Both the position numbers and the translations under genes were made by a program. Under the pieces are notes generated by a model. That model was not told the origin of the DNA. It made no database searches and was given only the letters and a program-made list of their open reading frames with translations. Of a stretch of 64,000 nucleotides of DNA, positions 36,080 through 46,385 are shown piece after piece (position 1 is the first letter of the stretch; every line of letters begins with the position of its first letter). This DNA comes from Cryptomeria japonica (taxonomy: Eukaryota; Streptophyta; Pinopsida; Cupressales; Cupressaceae): positions 831,500,160 to 831,564,159 of the forward strand of contig NC_081411.1 in assembly GCF_030272615.1 (NCBI RefSeq). The letters run 5' to 3'.

Positions 36080-37624
36080 GGTGATCCTGGAGCGGGTCCT
36101 TCTAGAGCTCAGACTCCGTCGAGGCCAGGTGGCTCCGAGGGAGGGAGTTCATCATAGCCATAGAGGGCTCCCTTGTATCAGTATTTGTACCATTTTTTTG
36201 TATTGTAGACACCTGCGGGTGATTGTAGCCATATGATTTTTGACATCATTGTATCATGACACATTTGATTATTTATGAGAGATGATTCATTTTTGCGGCA
36301 GCTATATGCATGTGTACCTATGTGATGAGATGTTCTTATGTGATGCTTATAATATGGATGCAAATATGATGTAATGCAATATTTTTGTTCTTTTATGTTT
36401 TATATGTGATGCGTGATGCAAATGTGAATGTATGTAATGCAGATGAATATGATAATGTAAATGTAAATTGTGCTAACAGGTGTTGTGTGCAGGATGTGAT
36501 GCAGTTATGATATCTATATGTATGTATTAAATGCTTATATGTGGTAATGCAGGTGCAAACTACATGAAATGCAAATGTTTTTGGTGTGTCATTATACTCA
36601 GTCATGTGATAGCAGGCTACGCGGACTCAAGAAGGATGATGGAAGTCAATCAAGAAAGGGGGATGAAAGATAGAAGATATGAACGTGAAAGAGCTTCTTG
36701 TGCGTTATCATCATTGAGCTTTATTATGGCAAAATAGGTTATGACAATCGAAGCATATGTTCGACCCAGAAAGTCATTGTACCTGTTTGCATGGAGATAA
36801 GACAGTCACAAACAAGGAATGCCCCAGTTCACACTAGACTCACAGTGTCCTCATATCCTTGGACAAGTCATAGCATTACTAAGAGACAATCCACAAACAG
36901 CAAATACAAGTAGGTGACGATACCCCATCCTCGCCTTTCTAGTCAAAGACATCCTAGAGATAGAATCTCTAGTCAAAGACATCCTGGAAAAGCTAAAAGA
37001 CATGTCACCAAAAGATAAAATCAAAAGAAAACCAAGACTCAACACCAACATCCACTGTAGTCCTCAAGTTTAGTGTCTCTTGTCACTTGTATAAGTCTTA
37101 TATTGATTGTGGTCACAATGTTTACTTTCACAAAAAGGATAGATAGCACCGAACCATATGTTGTCTGAGTCTGTTGAAAGATTTGAGTTGTTGAAGCCCC
37201 TTGTTGCTGTTGTGTCTCATCTAAAACTGACTGAATCCATGAAACTGATACTTTATTGTGGAGAAGACGAAACTTTATTGCGGATCTGTGATGCAAATGT
37301 TGCTTTATTACGGATTGTGCGCGAATAGACTTGAAGGAAGCTGGAAGAAACTGTACTCCTCGAAACATGTGGTGTTCTCAGTTCCACACCCATCACTAGA
37401 TGTAGGAATTGCCTTAGCCACATATAAGATTTGACTTATTATGGATGGAAAGGGAGTGAAAAGGGGGGTTTATTATGAATGGCTAACCAATCTTGGGTAG
37501 ATCAATAACAAGCCATGATGGGAATGGGTAAGTTTATTGTGAGTGAATAGGTTGTGAGTGTGTGCAAAATGAAGTGATGAAAGTGAATCCTGAAGGAGGG
37601 AGGAGCAATGTCTCTACGCATGTT
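36080..37624. other. Non-coding segment between the PMD gene and post-pol block of C
   Basis: 36290-36560 is a loose array of AATGCAAATG/TGTGATGCA motifs; the remainder has no supported gene. It would be the PMD 3' untranslated region and flank. Confidence 0.45.
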
Positions 37625-37810
37625 GCTGGTGACCCAGTTTTCACCATGGTACTTGCCCAGGGCGCCACCGAAGTGGTTTTCACCGTTGGATGAAATTATT
37701 TCTCTTTACTTTTTTTGGATTTTTCAATTTTTTTGTGTCACAAGGCGCCTGTTTGCCAGGTTTTCACCAAGTAACGATTTTTTTGTTTTTAATTTTTTTT
37801 GTATTTTTGA
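37625..37810 (-). repeat. Post-pol GTTTTCACC block of C
   Basis: Three GTTTTCACC copies (about 37637, 37675, 37761) with GGTACTTGCCCAGGGCGCCACC between the first two and GGCGCCTGTTTGCCAGG before the third, then long T-rich runs. D has the same order at 49387-49590 and H a decayed form at 4106. Confidence 0.75.
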
Positions 37811-37860
37811 AAAAAAAAATTGATTTTTTTTGTATTTGAAATTAGGATATTCCGAAGAGC

Positions 37861-39894
37861 TTATGTGTAGAACCTGCGAAGGTGCATGTTGTTGATAGGA
37901 TCCTCCAAAGGTTCACCTTCTGTAGTTGAGAGCTGATATGCCCCAGATCCATAGGCTGCTGTAACGATGTAAGGACCAAGCCAGTTTGGTTCGAACTTGC
38001 CCTTCTTCTCTCTGTCTTGCTGATTCTTGGGATTTTCTCTGAGAACCAAATCACCTACCTCAAATGTGCGAGGCTTGACTTTGTGGTTGTAACTGCATTG
38101 TTCCTTGAGCGAATGATGTGTAGCTCGAGTGACTGTCTTCCTTGATGAAGGAACTGAGATAGAATTACTAGTGTGTGGACTACGTAGGCCCATATGCATG
38201 TCACCTGAAGAAGTTTGGGCATCCCTAATAACAAAGTGCCTCAAGGAGGCTCCATTAAAGGTCCATGATGTATCGCCAGAAGGGAAAGGATGTGCAGAAC
38301 AAGTGGATGAGTTATGAAGGTTTATAATTGTGAAAAGAAGTGAAAGTAGGATAGCATGATGGAGACTTAGGATCAACAAGTATGCTTTTTGACTTGAAAT
38401 TGTAGAACTTTTGCCCCCAATTATTTTGATATTAGGGGAGATCAACTCTTTCTCTTTTTGCTTCATAGGATTTTTATCCTTGACCTTGATTTTTTCAGAG
38501 TCCAATAGCTTTTGATTTTGATTTGGACTAAAGCACTTTTCTTTATTTTTGACTTTTAGATTTTTCTTTTCAAAGCTTGATTTTTGATCCCCAATGAGTA
38601 AGGGCTTTTGTAATTCTTGTTGATCCAAGTTTGGAAGTGGAGTGGAAATGGAATGAGTGGATGAAATAGTAAGGCTATGTGAGTTATCAAGAGGGTTGGC
38701 GATAGACTCAATAGATTCTTTATTGGAACCACTCTTAGGACTATTGATATCAAGAGTTGCTTGCACTGCTAGAGGAGATTTGCATTCGGACTTAGTAGCC
38801 ACAACACTAGGTGGTTCACACCCAATTCCTTGGCATTGAAAATTGTTTGTAGATTGTTCTTGTTGACTGAATACCTTAGGAGATAGTGGGAGTTGCTCAA
38901 CATGAAAGATATACTCACCACACCCCAGGTCTTTAATCTTGAACTTTTCTTTGATCTCTGCTTGTTTTGATGTAAAAGCTTTCAAGGATTCTGGATCCAC
39001 ATATGCTGATGAAGGAATAGCTTCTCGATTGACTGGGATTGTTATTTCTGATCGAAGTTGCAGATTGTTGCAATATATGAATGGATTTGGATCCGCTTTG
39101 ATGGTCACTTCAACTCCATTATGAGGGAACTTGATACATCGATGATATGTAGATGGGACTGCGCTCATCTCATGAATCCAAGGACGTCCTAGCAATATGT
39201 TGTATGTGAGATCAAGATCAAGGACTTGACAAACCACATCCTTTGTAACTGGCCCAACTCTGAGAGGTAAGGTGACTGTACCCTTGGATGAACACTCTTC
39301 ATCATCATATGCTTTGATAGTAATTTTGTTTGTAGAATTCACAGTTTTGTCAGAATATCCCAATTGTTTAATGGTGCTCAATGTACAAATGTTTAGACCA
39401 GCTCCTCCATCTATCAGGACTCGTTTGATTCTATGTTTGTGTATGAAAGCTTCAATGTGTAATGGTGCATTATGTGGCTGACTTACGGAGGCGTCATCGG
39501 CTTCTGTGAATGTAAGGGAGTGTGGAATGGAAAGGTATCCCACCATGGCTTGAAACTGGTCCACGTTCAGATCAGTAGGAACGGCCTTATCTCTCAAGAT
39601 TTTGTCAAGAATAGCTTTATGAGCGGGGGATATGCGTAAGAGCTCAAGGATGGAAATGAGCGCAGGTGTCTTCCCTAACTGTTCTACAAGGTCATACTCA
39701 GGCTTGGTTGATGAAGAAGTGGTATTTTTAGTGGAGGCACCTGGTAAAGTAATTTTACCTCGATGAGTTGTAACATGACATTCAGAGGTATGTTCGGAAG
39801 AAGATCCAACACCTCTTAGGACAATCTTGGGTCTCTGAGGAGGATTCTCAAGATTTTTGTTCTTGATGGTAATAGTAGAGATATGATTGTCCAT
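37861..39894 (-). CDS. Protease fused to integrase C-terminal tail (C), 677 residues, uninterrupted
   Basis: From ATG 39894, although the frame also reads sensibly upstream (ANYTRAPYNYDS) into the gag overlap. Residues about 155-260 are a Tat-type aspartic protease: VLIDGGAGLNIC (active site DGG) and YNILLGRPWIHEM, followed by a PSTYHRCIKFP segment. A Ser/Lys-rich linker follows, then the hydrophobic stretch AYLLILSLHHAILLSLLFTI near 500, and from about 590 the integrase tail FEVGDLVLRENPKNQ, GKFEPNWLGPYIV, MHLRRFYT. D has reverse transcriptase, RNases H and integrase core between these parts; here they are gone, yet the frame is open. It may be a deletion preserved by chance or a protein selected as such. 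The gene reads in -1 relative to gag. Confidence 0.8.
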   Translation of the reverse strand: MDNHISTITIKNKNLENPPQRPKIVLRGVGSSSEHTSECHVTTHRGKITLPGASTKNTTSSSTKPEYDLVEQLGKTPALISILELLRISPAHKAILDKILRDKAVPTDLNVDQFQAMVGYLSIPHSLTFTEADDASVSQPHNAPLHIEAFIHKHRIKRVLIDGGAGLNICTLSTIKQLGYSDKTVNSTNKITIKAYDDEECSSKGTVTLPLRVGPVTKDVVCQVLDLDLTYNILLGRPWIHEMSAVPSTYHRCIKFPHNGVEVTIKADPNPFIYCNNLQLRSEITIPVNREAIPSSAYVDPESLKAFTSKQAEIKEKFKIKDLGCGEYIFHVEQLPLSPKVFSQQEQSTNNFQCQGIGCEPPSVVATKSECKSPLAVQATLDINSPKSGSNKESIESIANPLDNSHSLTISSTHSISTPLPNLDQQELQKPLLIGDQKSSFEKKNLKVKNKEKCFSPNQNQKLLDSEKIKVKDKNPMKQKEKELISPNIKIIGGKSSTISSQKAYLLILSLHHAILLSLLFTIINLHNSSTCSAHPFPSGDTSWTFNGASLRHFVIRDAQTSSGDMHMGLRSPHTSNSISVPSSRKTVTRATHHSLKEQCSYNHKVKPRTFEVGDLVLRENPKNQQDREKKGKFEPNWLGPYIVTAAYGSGAYQLSTTEGEPLEDPINNMHLRRFYT

Positions 39895-41975
39895 TGAGAT
39901 GTGATTGATAGTTGAATCATAGTTATAAGGTGCTCTAGTATAATTGGCCTGATCATCTGTGACTTGGCTTTTCCCTTGTCATGCTTTGGGAATGGTTCCT
40001 TAAACATCTCATGTTCTTGATTGGATGAGTGTCCCTCAATCTCAATGTCACCTCTGTCAATGAGATCTTGCACAATGTTCTTCAGTCGATGGCAATTACC
40101 TATCTTATGACCCTTGCTCTTATGAAATTTACAATACTCATCATCATTCCACCAATTTGGTTTGACCTTTGGTTCATATGGAGGAAAATCTGGAACTGTG
40201 ATCACTTTATTTGTTACAAGCTTTTTGAAGACTGATTCAAGTGGTTCTCCCAATGGGGTGTACTTCCTTCGTGGTCTAGAAGTTGTTTGAGTATTCACTT
40301 GATTGTTTGTAGAACTTGATCCCGAAAAGATGAACTTGGGTCTCACTGTATTGGCATCAACAACACCATCATTGACTGTATTCTTGTTTTTATTCCAAAA
40401 TCTTGGCTTGTCTTTTCCTTTAAAGTCATCTTTGTTTTCCTTGAATATCTTAATGACTCCTTGCTCAATCAAGACCTTTTCTGTTGCTAAGCCCTTTTCA
40501 ATAACATCCTTGAAGGTGGACAAACAAGCTTTCCTTAGATCATAGCCAATGTCCTTGTTAACATTTTGAGTGAACATTTCTACCATTTGTTTCTGTGGGA
40601 TTTCGCAAGAGCATCTGCTAGCTAGATTTCTCCATCTTTGTAAAAATGACGTAAAAGATTCTCCCTCCTTTTGCTTAGTATTGCATAGAGTAGTGACTGA
40701 GATATCTGTTTCTATATTGTAGGAGAAATGCTGAATAAATGCCTCTGCTAAGTCACCCCATGACTTAATACCAGGAGGTAATTGAGAAAACCATTCCATA
40801 GCTTGATCGCCTAAGCTTTGCGGGAACAACCTCATCAAATATGTTTCTTCTGCCGCTACCTCAATGCAGGCTGTGAAAAATTGTCGTATGTGTGCCTTGG
40901 GGTCTCCTTTTCCTCTATACTTGTCAAATTTTGGCGTCACAAAGTGTGCAGGAAATGGAGGCATTGGGATGCTCTTATCAAATGGACAAGGACATATGTC
41001 TCTCATAGTGTATGTTGGTTTTGGTGTACTCATGTCCTCCATTTTCTTTTGTAGATCTCTGATTTGTTGCTCCAAATTGCTCTTGGGTGGCGATCGATTT
41101 CTTGTAGCATATCCCATGTTTGAGACACCAATTTGAGGAGGAGCTTGTTGCATGTATGGATGATACTGATCATAGACATGTTCATATGGAGGAGGTCTAT
41201 ATTGATGCGGCATATAGGGAGCACTTGGCATAGCTTCATGTTGAGGAACCCCATATCTGTTTTGTGTGTGTATACCATATTCTATAGGCATTTCATTTTC
41301 TATTGTGTTGCCCCCAAATTTGACATGAGGTTTCCTTATGTCCAAATTTTGAGCATGCCTTTGAATGTCCACTTGTTTTGATTGATCCATAGCTTGAGCA
41401 TGTGATTGAGCATATCTATCTGCATAAGGCTTCCATAATGGTCTTCGAAGGTAAGTATCATATGTTTGAGCTTGTGTATGTGGGATTTCTGGTTTTTGAA
41501 GCAAAGCTGATGGTGATTCAGGTAGCATATGCGGTCCTCTATTTCCTCCGCTATTGGGTCTCCTTTGATCCACGTTGGAGTGAGTTTGTTGCGAGGGTCG
41601 GTTTTCCATAAGTTGAGACATGTCAAAGTCATGAGGTATTTTAGCTCCACTTTGTGCCATTATGTGTAAAAAGTACTGTCTATCCCTCTTCATTATCTCT
41701 TCAACCAATCTATTGAAATGGGGATTCATTATGGATTCTTCTATATCTGTTGATTGTATTGAAAAGTTGTCCACATTGTCATTGTGTGTAGCATTGTTGT
41801 TTGTAGTGTCTGCATTTTCCACATTGGGATTGTTTCTATAAACATCCATGTCAGGCAATGTAGTGTGCTCAGGATTGAAAAATAAATCATTGTCATACTC
41901 ATAAGAACTCATGTTTGCGGACTCTTGAGCTTCTTTAGCTTTTCTTCTAGATTTTTGAAGGCGGGTTTCAACCAT
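39816..41975 (-). CDS. gag of C, 719 residues, uninterrupted
   Basis: ATG at 41975 (MVETRLQKSRRK). A Gln/Pro/Tyr-rich N-terminal half precedes the retrotransposon gag core with MRLFPQSLGDQAMEWFSQL around residue 390. Near residue 630 is a CKFHKSKGHKIGNC motif, a CX2HX4HX4C variant of the nucleocapsid knuckle, followed by NIVQDLIDRGDIEIEG. These are standard features of Tat-type gypsy gag, and D (54720-56165) has the same blocks. It overlaps the protease frame by 79 nt. The last 35 or so residues, after KGKAKSQ, are out of step with D, so the natural product probably changes frame there. Role: capsid and RNA packaging. Confidence 0.88.
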   Translation of the reverse strand: MVETRLQKSRRKAKEAQESANMSSYEYDNDLFFNPEHTTLPDMDVYRNNPNVENADTTNNNATHNDNVDNFSIQSTDIEESIMNPHFNRLVEEIMKRDRQYFLHIMAQSGAKIPHDFDMSQLMENRPSQQTHSNVDQRRPNSGGNRGPHMLPESPSALLQKPEIPHTQAQTYDTYLRRPLWKPYADRYAQSHAQAMDQSKQVDIQRHAQNLDIRKPHVKFGGNTIENEMPIEYGIHTQNRYGVPQHEAMPSAPYMPHQYRPPPYEHVYDQYHPYMQQAPPQIGVSNMGYATRNRSPPKSNLEQQIRDLQKKMEDMSTPKPTYTMRDICPCPFDKSIPMPPFPAHFVTPKFDKYRGKGDPKAHIRQFFTACIEVAAEETYLMRLFPQSLGDQAMEWFSQLPPGIKSWGDLAEAFIQHFSYNIETDISVTTLCNTKQKEGESFTSFLQRWRNLASRCSCEIPQKQMVEMFTQNVNKDIGYDLRKACLSTFKDVIEKGLATEKVLIEQGVIKIFKENKDDFKGKDKPRFWNKNKNTVNDGVVDANTVRPKFIFSGSSSTNNQVNTQTTSRPRRKYTPLGEPLESVFKKLVTNKVITVPDFPPYEPKVKPNWWNDDEYCKFHKSKGHKIGNCHRLKNIVQDLIDRGDIEIEGHSSNQEHEMFKEPFPKHDKGKAKSQMIRPIILEHLITMIQLSITSQWTIISLLLPSRTKILRILLRDPRLS

Positions 41976-42469
41976 GAACTAGGTGTTTGACCAAGATGTG
42001 AGAGACTAGATGAAAAATGAAAAGAGTATGGAAGACCAAAAGTTGTATGGAGTGTAAATGAATCTTGAGGTGTACTTGCAATGTCCAAAGTGTAAGACCA
42101 AGTATGTAAGTAGTAGAGTAGGTGTGACTCCCAAAGAGATGATAGTTTCTCTTGATGAGGTAAGCTGACCTTGACTCTAAGTAAGACCAAATGAGACCCA
42201 AAGGTAAGAAACCTTGATGAGGGACCACTTAGCAAAGTGTAGTTGTATGTAGTATGTTGACAAAGTATGATGAGGACAAGCAAGTGACCTTTTTGACTCA
42301 AGTTTAGACAAGTATGAATGTAAAATGAGATGTGAAGCAATGATGGACAGTATGAGACCCAAGGACAGATTGAATGCTAGATGAAACCTGAAGAAACAAC
42401 CTAAGAAGCTCAAGTATTCCGAAACTGATTTCCTTTGTTTGCTGGACTGTAAAAATTTTCAATTCTGGA
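41976..42469 (-). other. Leader segment of C next to gag
   Basis: No supported gene. Plus-strand AGACCAA/GAGACCCAA/AAGTATGA motifs recur loosely. It would be the 5' untranslated region just before gag. Confidence 0.45.
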
Positions 42470-42625
42470 CACAGACGCTTCTGTATACTTCACAGACGCG
42501 ATTTCCAGACACAGACGTGTCTCCGTTCGACACAGACGCTGCTAAAAACATAGACTCTATTATGCCCTTCACAGACGCGCTTAGATGACCTAGACGCGGT
42601 TAAAACAGACACAGACGCGATTCTG
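42470..42625 (-). repeat. CACAGACGCG repeat cluster 1 of C leader
   Basis: About seven to eight copies of (A)CACAGACGCG or one-mismatch forms, at irregular 20-30-bp spacing. Cluster 2 is at 43853-44095, and an inverted cluster lies in the PMD intron. Confidence 0.75.
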
Positions 42626-42879
42626 TAAACTTCGTGCAATTTTTCCAATCTGTGAAGTTGTTTTGTTGTGACCAAATCCGACTGTTTGACTGTTTTTCGT
42701 GACAAGAGGACACAATGTTGATGAGGACTCAATGTTTGCAAGTGTTTAGACTCCAAAAGTGTGTTGTTTGATGTAAAATGTTTTGCATACACTTGAAGAC
42801 ACAAAAGACACAATGTTTTGTTGTTTGGTCTTGAATGTTTGAATGTTTAACATAAGACAAGCACAATTCTTATGGCTGG

Positions 42880-43400
42880 CCAAGACAATAGTTGTTGATC
42901 CCACATAGGGTTTTACCCCCGAGGCTACGCTATTCAGAGCGGATATTTAGATGCTTAACCTCACTGGCTCCACCCTCGGCACTCACTTCTCGGGTCAGCC
43001 AAGCATCAGTCCCCATGAAAACTCCCCATGGCGAACTTTGTATCTCTACTAAGAACCGTATGTGTGTGGGCCGCTACCAGAGGTCCGACCTCCTGCCTCA
43101 ACAACTAGAAGGATTTGCGCTTCTAAAACAAAAAGGTGCTAGTAAGGGCATCCGCTCGTGTGGCCATACATGCGGCACTTTCAGCTCTGTAAATACAGAA
43201 GGCTCCCAGCTGGTAGGGGTTACGCCCTACAAATGATCAAATAAATTTGATCAAACGGGTTTATGGGGAGACATAGTGTCGGTATGAACTAATCAGCACA
43301 CGTTATTCATAGTTTTCACCATGAATACATTTATTTATAGTGGTTTGGAAGAAGATGGCTTTTCTTTTGCTACCACTTGGGTCGTTCTCTTCTCACTAGT
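42880..43400 (-). ncRNA. Conserved leader block of C
   Basis: Aligns with 58925-59440 of D: shared runs include GGCGAACTTTGT, TCTCTACTAAG, AGCCAAGCATCA, CATGAAAACTCC and CACTTGGGTCGTTC. By eye about 80% over the first 300 bp, although the nearby gag genes are much more diverged at the DNA level. The plus-strand reading frame 42892-43236 is not kept in D, so this looks like a conserved untranslated RNA region; packaging or translation control is a guess. Confidence 0.5.
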
Positions 43401-43852
43401 AGTCCTAATGACCACACGGGAAGACAGAACCTCTAAAGATTAAACAAAAAGAGCCTATTGCTCAAGACACAAAAGACAATAGTTCAATTTTAGTGCACCA
43501 ATGGAAGTGTTTGCTAATCTATGAAAACAAGGCACACAACAAAATTTCAAAAAACCCTAGCCAAGGACCTGCAACAAAATTTGTTAGTAGTTTGGGTTGT
43601 TCCAAATGATCACCCCTTCCTGCAAGCACACGAGTTAGGTAAATTTTAAAAACCCAAAAGACTTTGTGAAAGAGGGGCCTTCAACAAAAAACGTTTTTGC
43701 TTCCCAAAACAAGCTGCACAAACTTAGTTAGCTAGATCTGCAAGGGTTAGTCCAAAAATAAACCAGATCTGAAACCCTAAGTGCGAAATCCAAAAATCGA
43801 ATCAAAGAAAATTTTAAAATTTTGAAACAGTAAACACACAAACGCTATTACC

Positions 43853-44095
43853 CCAGACACAGACGTGTCTGTATGACACAGACGCGGGTCTGTGATGCAC
43901 AGACGCGGCCAAAACACATAGATGCCCTTCTCGGACACAGACGCGATCAGAAGTAACGCAGATGCGATTATGAAACACAGACGCCCCTGTCTGAGACCTG
44001 CAAAATAAAATTTGTCAAAAACACAGACGCGATTCCAGATTTCGCAGACGGTCCTGAAACTCAGAGACGCGATCCGAAAGTTCGCAGACGCGAAA
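43853..44095 (-). repeat. CACAGACGCG repeat cluster 2 of C leader
   Basis: About ten copies of CACAGACGCG and one- or two-mismatch forms (CGCAGACGCG, CACAGACGTG). The stretch between this and the conserved block (43401-43852) is AT-rich and without a supported gene. Confidence 0.75.
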
Positions 44096-44129
44096 AAAAA
44101 ACCTAAAATGTCGTCGAAAAATGTCCGAT

Positions 44130-44786
44130 CTAAGACAATGCAAATCACATGAGATCACAAAGATTATACCATCACATGTCCAATAGGGTTTTGATCTCCA
44201 TTCTTCCTATCTCCATTGATCTTGCTTGATATATTTGCTCTCAGATTTTTATATGCACAAGAGCTCAACAAAGAACGGAATGTGGTTGCAAGTAGGATCA
44301 TAGTGTAGCCAAGTCTTCAAGATTAGTCATTAGGGTTTGATAATGAAGAAAGCATCTCCTTAAATAGAAGACACAATATGAAATGGAGGGATAAGATTGA
44401 GAGGTGTAAAAAGAGAGGTCGGCTAGGATTAGAGGGTAGGTAAAAGAAATAGTAAAATAATGAAAGAGGTAGGTAGTGTAGGAATTAAGAGATGAATGAC
44501 ATGTGTCATGTGTAGAAAAAGCTAATGAATTAATTAAATAAATAAAGATTTATTTAATTAATAGAAGAAGTAGGATAATTAAATAAATAAAATATTTATT
44601 TAATTTAGGAAAAGGATAATTTAAATAAATAAATGTATTTATTTAAATGAGAAATAAGGCTAGAAGAGGATAAATGAATTAATTAAATAAATAAAGATTT
44701 ATTTAATTAATAGAAGAATTAGGCTTAGATAATTAAATAAATAAAAATATTTATTTAATTAGACATGACAATTTTGAGTGTCTACA
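44130..44786 (-). repeat. 5' LTR of C, inner end missing
   Basis: Matches 32264-32927 from CTAAGACAATGCAAA to TGTCTACA. About 110 bp present at the inner side of the other LTR (32156-32264) and any primer site are absent, so a deletion removed U5 and PBS. The five AT palindromes are present. Confidence 0.8.
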
Positions 44787-44791
44787 ATGGT

Positions 44792-46380
44792 CTTCTCAAA
44801 ACTCTGCACATTCTCTTTTAAATTAAAAGCTTAATGTCTATGTTAAGACTTCTTTGAATTGAGAGCACCACTTTATTCCTAACCTTTGACCATTACACTA
44901 TATCTATCTTTCTTTGTGCTTTGTCATAAGATTCCTAAAAGCCTATCTTTTGCAAGATACTATCACTGCTTTCATGTCTCTATTTCACAGTTTTTGAGTG
45001 GCTATCAAGGTGCCACCCTTTGAGGCTTGAATTTCTTTGCAAGCAATCTTTGTCTTGATTTGTATACCTATGTTTCATAATTAGTACATATATACCTTGG
45101 ATACTAACTTATATGACTAATAGTTTTGTCTCATTCTCAATCATCATGTGTAGAAATTTGGTATGCCTGTTATTAATCTAATCTCTATCTTGATAGAGAT
45201 TACTGTCATTGCCTTCTTTCATCATTGGTCCATCTAGTGCTAACTATCCTTTCTTGTGATGGTATGGCATCTCATACGGTCATATAATACAAGGGAGTAT
45301 TAAAACCAAGGAGCTATCTTGTTTTATGGTGTCTTCTTGGACTTGTAAAAATGAATTTTGTTGGTCCTGTAGAACACTATCATCTTGGTCTGCTACCCTT
45401 ATTTGATTATTGATGTTCCTTTTGAAACTTGTCAAATACATTTCTACTCTATATCTTGTTGCATGCCTTATTCTTTGCTAAATCTCTAAAGGAAGGCTCT
45501 TTTACTTACTACTAATAGAACCCTTACTCTTTATAGTTTTTTACTATCTTTGACTCTTCCGCACTGCTATGAATTACTCCTTAGGGTTTTAATAATCTTT
45601 TGATCTCTCTTAGTGCCATCAAAACATGTCTACAACCAAACAACTCAAATTCTTGAAAGTCCTCTACCCTAGGTCCATGTCTAGACACTTGACAACGATT
45701 CTATCCTTTGTAGTTGGACACAATGAACTTTGTCATTATCAACATTCACTATTACATTGCATCATCTTGGGTCTTTGATTACCGTGTCTTCTTTGATCTC
45801 TGATCTATGATGCTTTGTTGCTATGTGTGACTACCATTATAATTACTTATGACTGTCACACTGCTCTTTGTTGCTTATTTGTAATATATCATTGTATTAA
45901 GACTGAGAATTCTATCTTGTGGATGCATTTTCTGAGATTATTACTTTACTCACTGTGTTTTGGCCATATTTAGTGAGTATTTCATGCCATGCCTTTGAAT
46001 ACTCATAACACTTTGAATCTGCAATTATCTATGTTTAATATTTTCTCACTACTTACTTTAATGGTTGCAATCAACACAGTTTAGTCATTGTACCTTATTC
46101 TCATAATGTCACAACCTTTTATTTTGCTTGGACAGTGAAGGCATTAGGCCTTTAAACTCTTTTGTTCTAATTTGATAGTTCTTGGATGCTCTTGGTCACT
46201 TCTCATACTATTTTAATACATTGTCTTTGACTAATTTGTGATCATAATACTGTTATGTTGAATTTTGATCTAGACTACTATTCAACATTGAATTCTCTAG
46301 TGTTGATTGTGATTGAATCTAAGAGGACTGCATTTCCTCCATGTTGAAGATCATGATGCTACCATGTAAGAATTTTAGAG
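44792..46380. other. F sequence between C and D
   Basis: T-rich on the plus strand, stop-dense in all frames, no repeat or gene that I recognise. Confidence 0.5.
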
Positions 46381-46385
46381 ATAAT

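Larger units (their letters stand above)
32156..44786 (-). mobile_element. Non-autonomous gypsy derivative C with antisense PMD gene
   Basis: 12.6 kb between perfect 5-bp duplications ATGGT (32151-32155, 44787-44791). On the minus strand: 5' LTR remnant, leader with CACAGACGCG repeats and a conserved block, gag, protease fused to the integrase tail, post-pol block, an opposite-strand PMD gene, stem-loop/PPT, and 3' LTR. Reverse transcriptase, RNase H and integrase core are missing, so it would have needed help in trans, plausibly from a D-like element sharing its leader and PPT region. Antisense extra ORFs between pol and the 3' LTR are known in the Tat lineage. Confidence 0.88.

Noticed and set aside
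37842-38054. Hydrophobic segment of the C fusion as an envelope protein
   Set aside because: One hydrophobic stretch only, no signal peptide or envelope-like layout, and it lies inside a protease/integrase-tail frame.
42892-43236. Plus-strand frame of 114 codons
   Set aside because: It lies in the conserved leader block, but D does not keep the frame, so it is unlikely to be coding.
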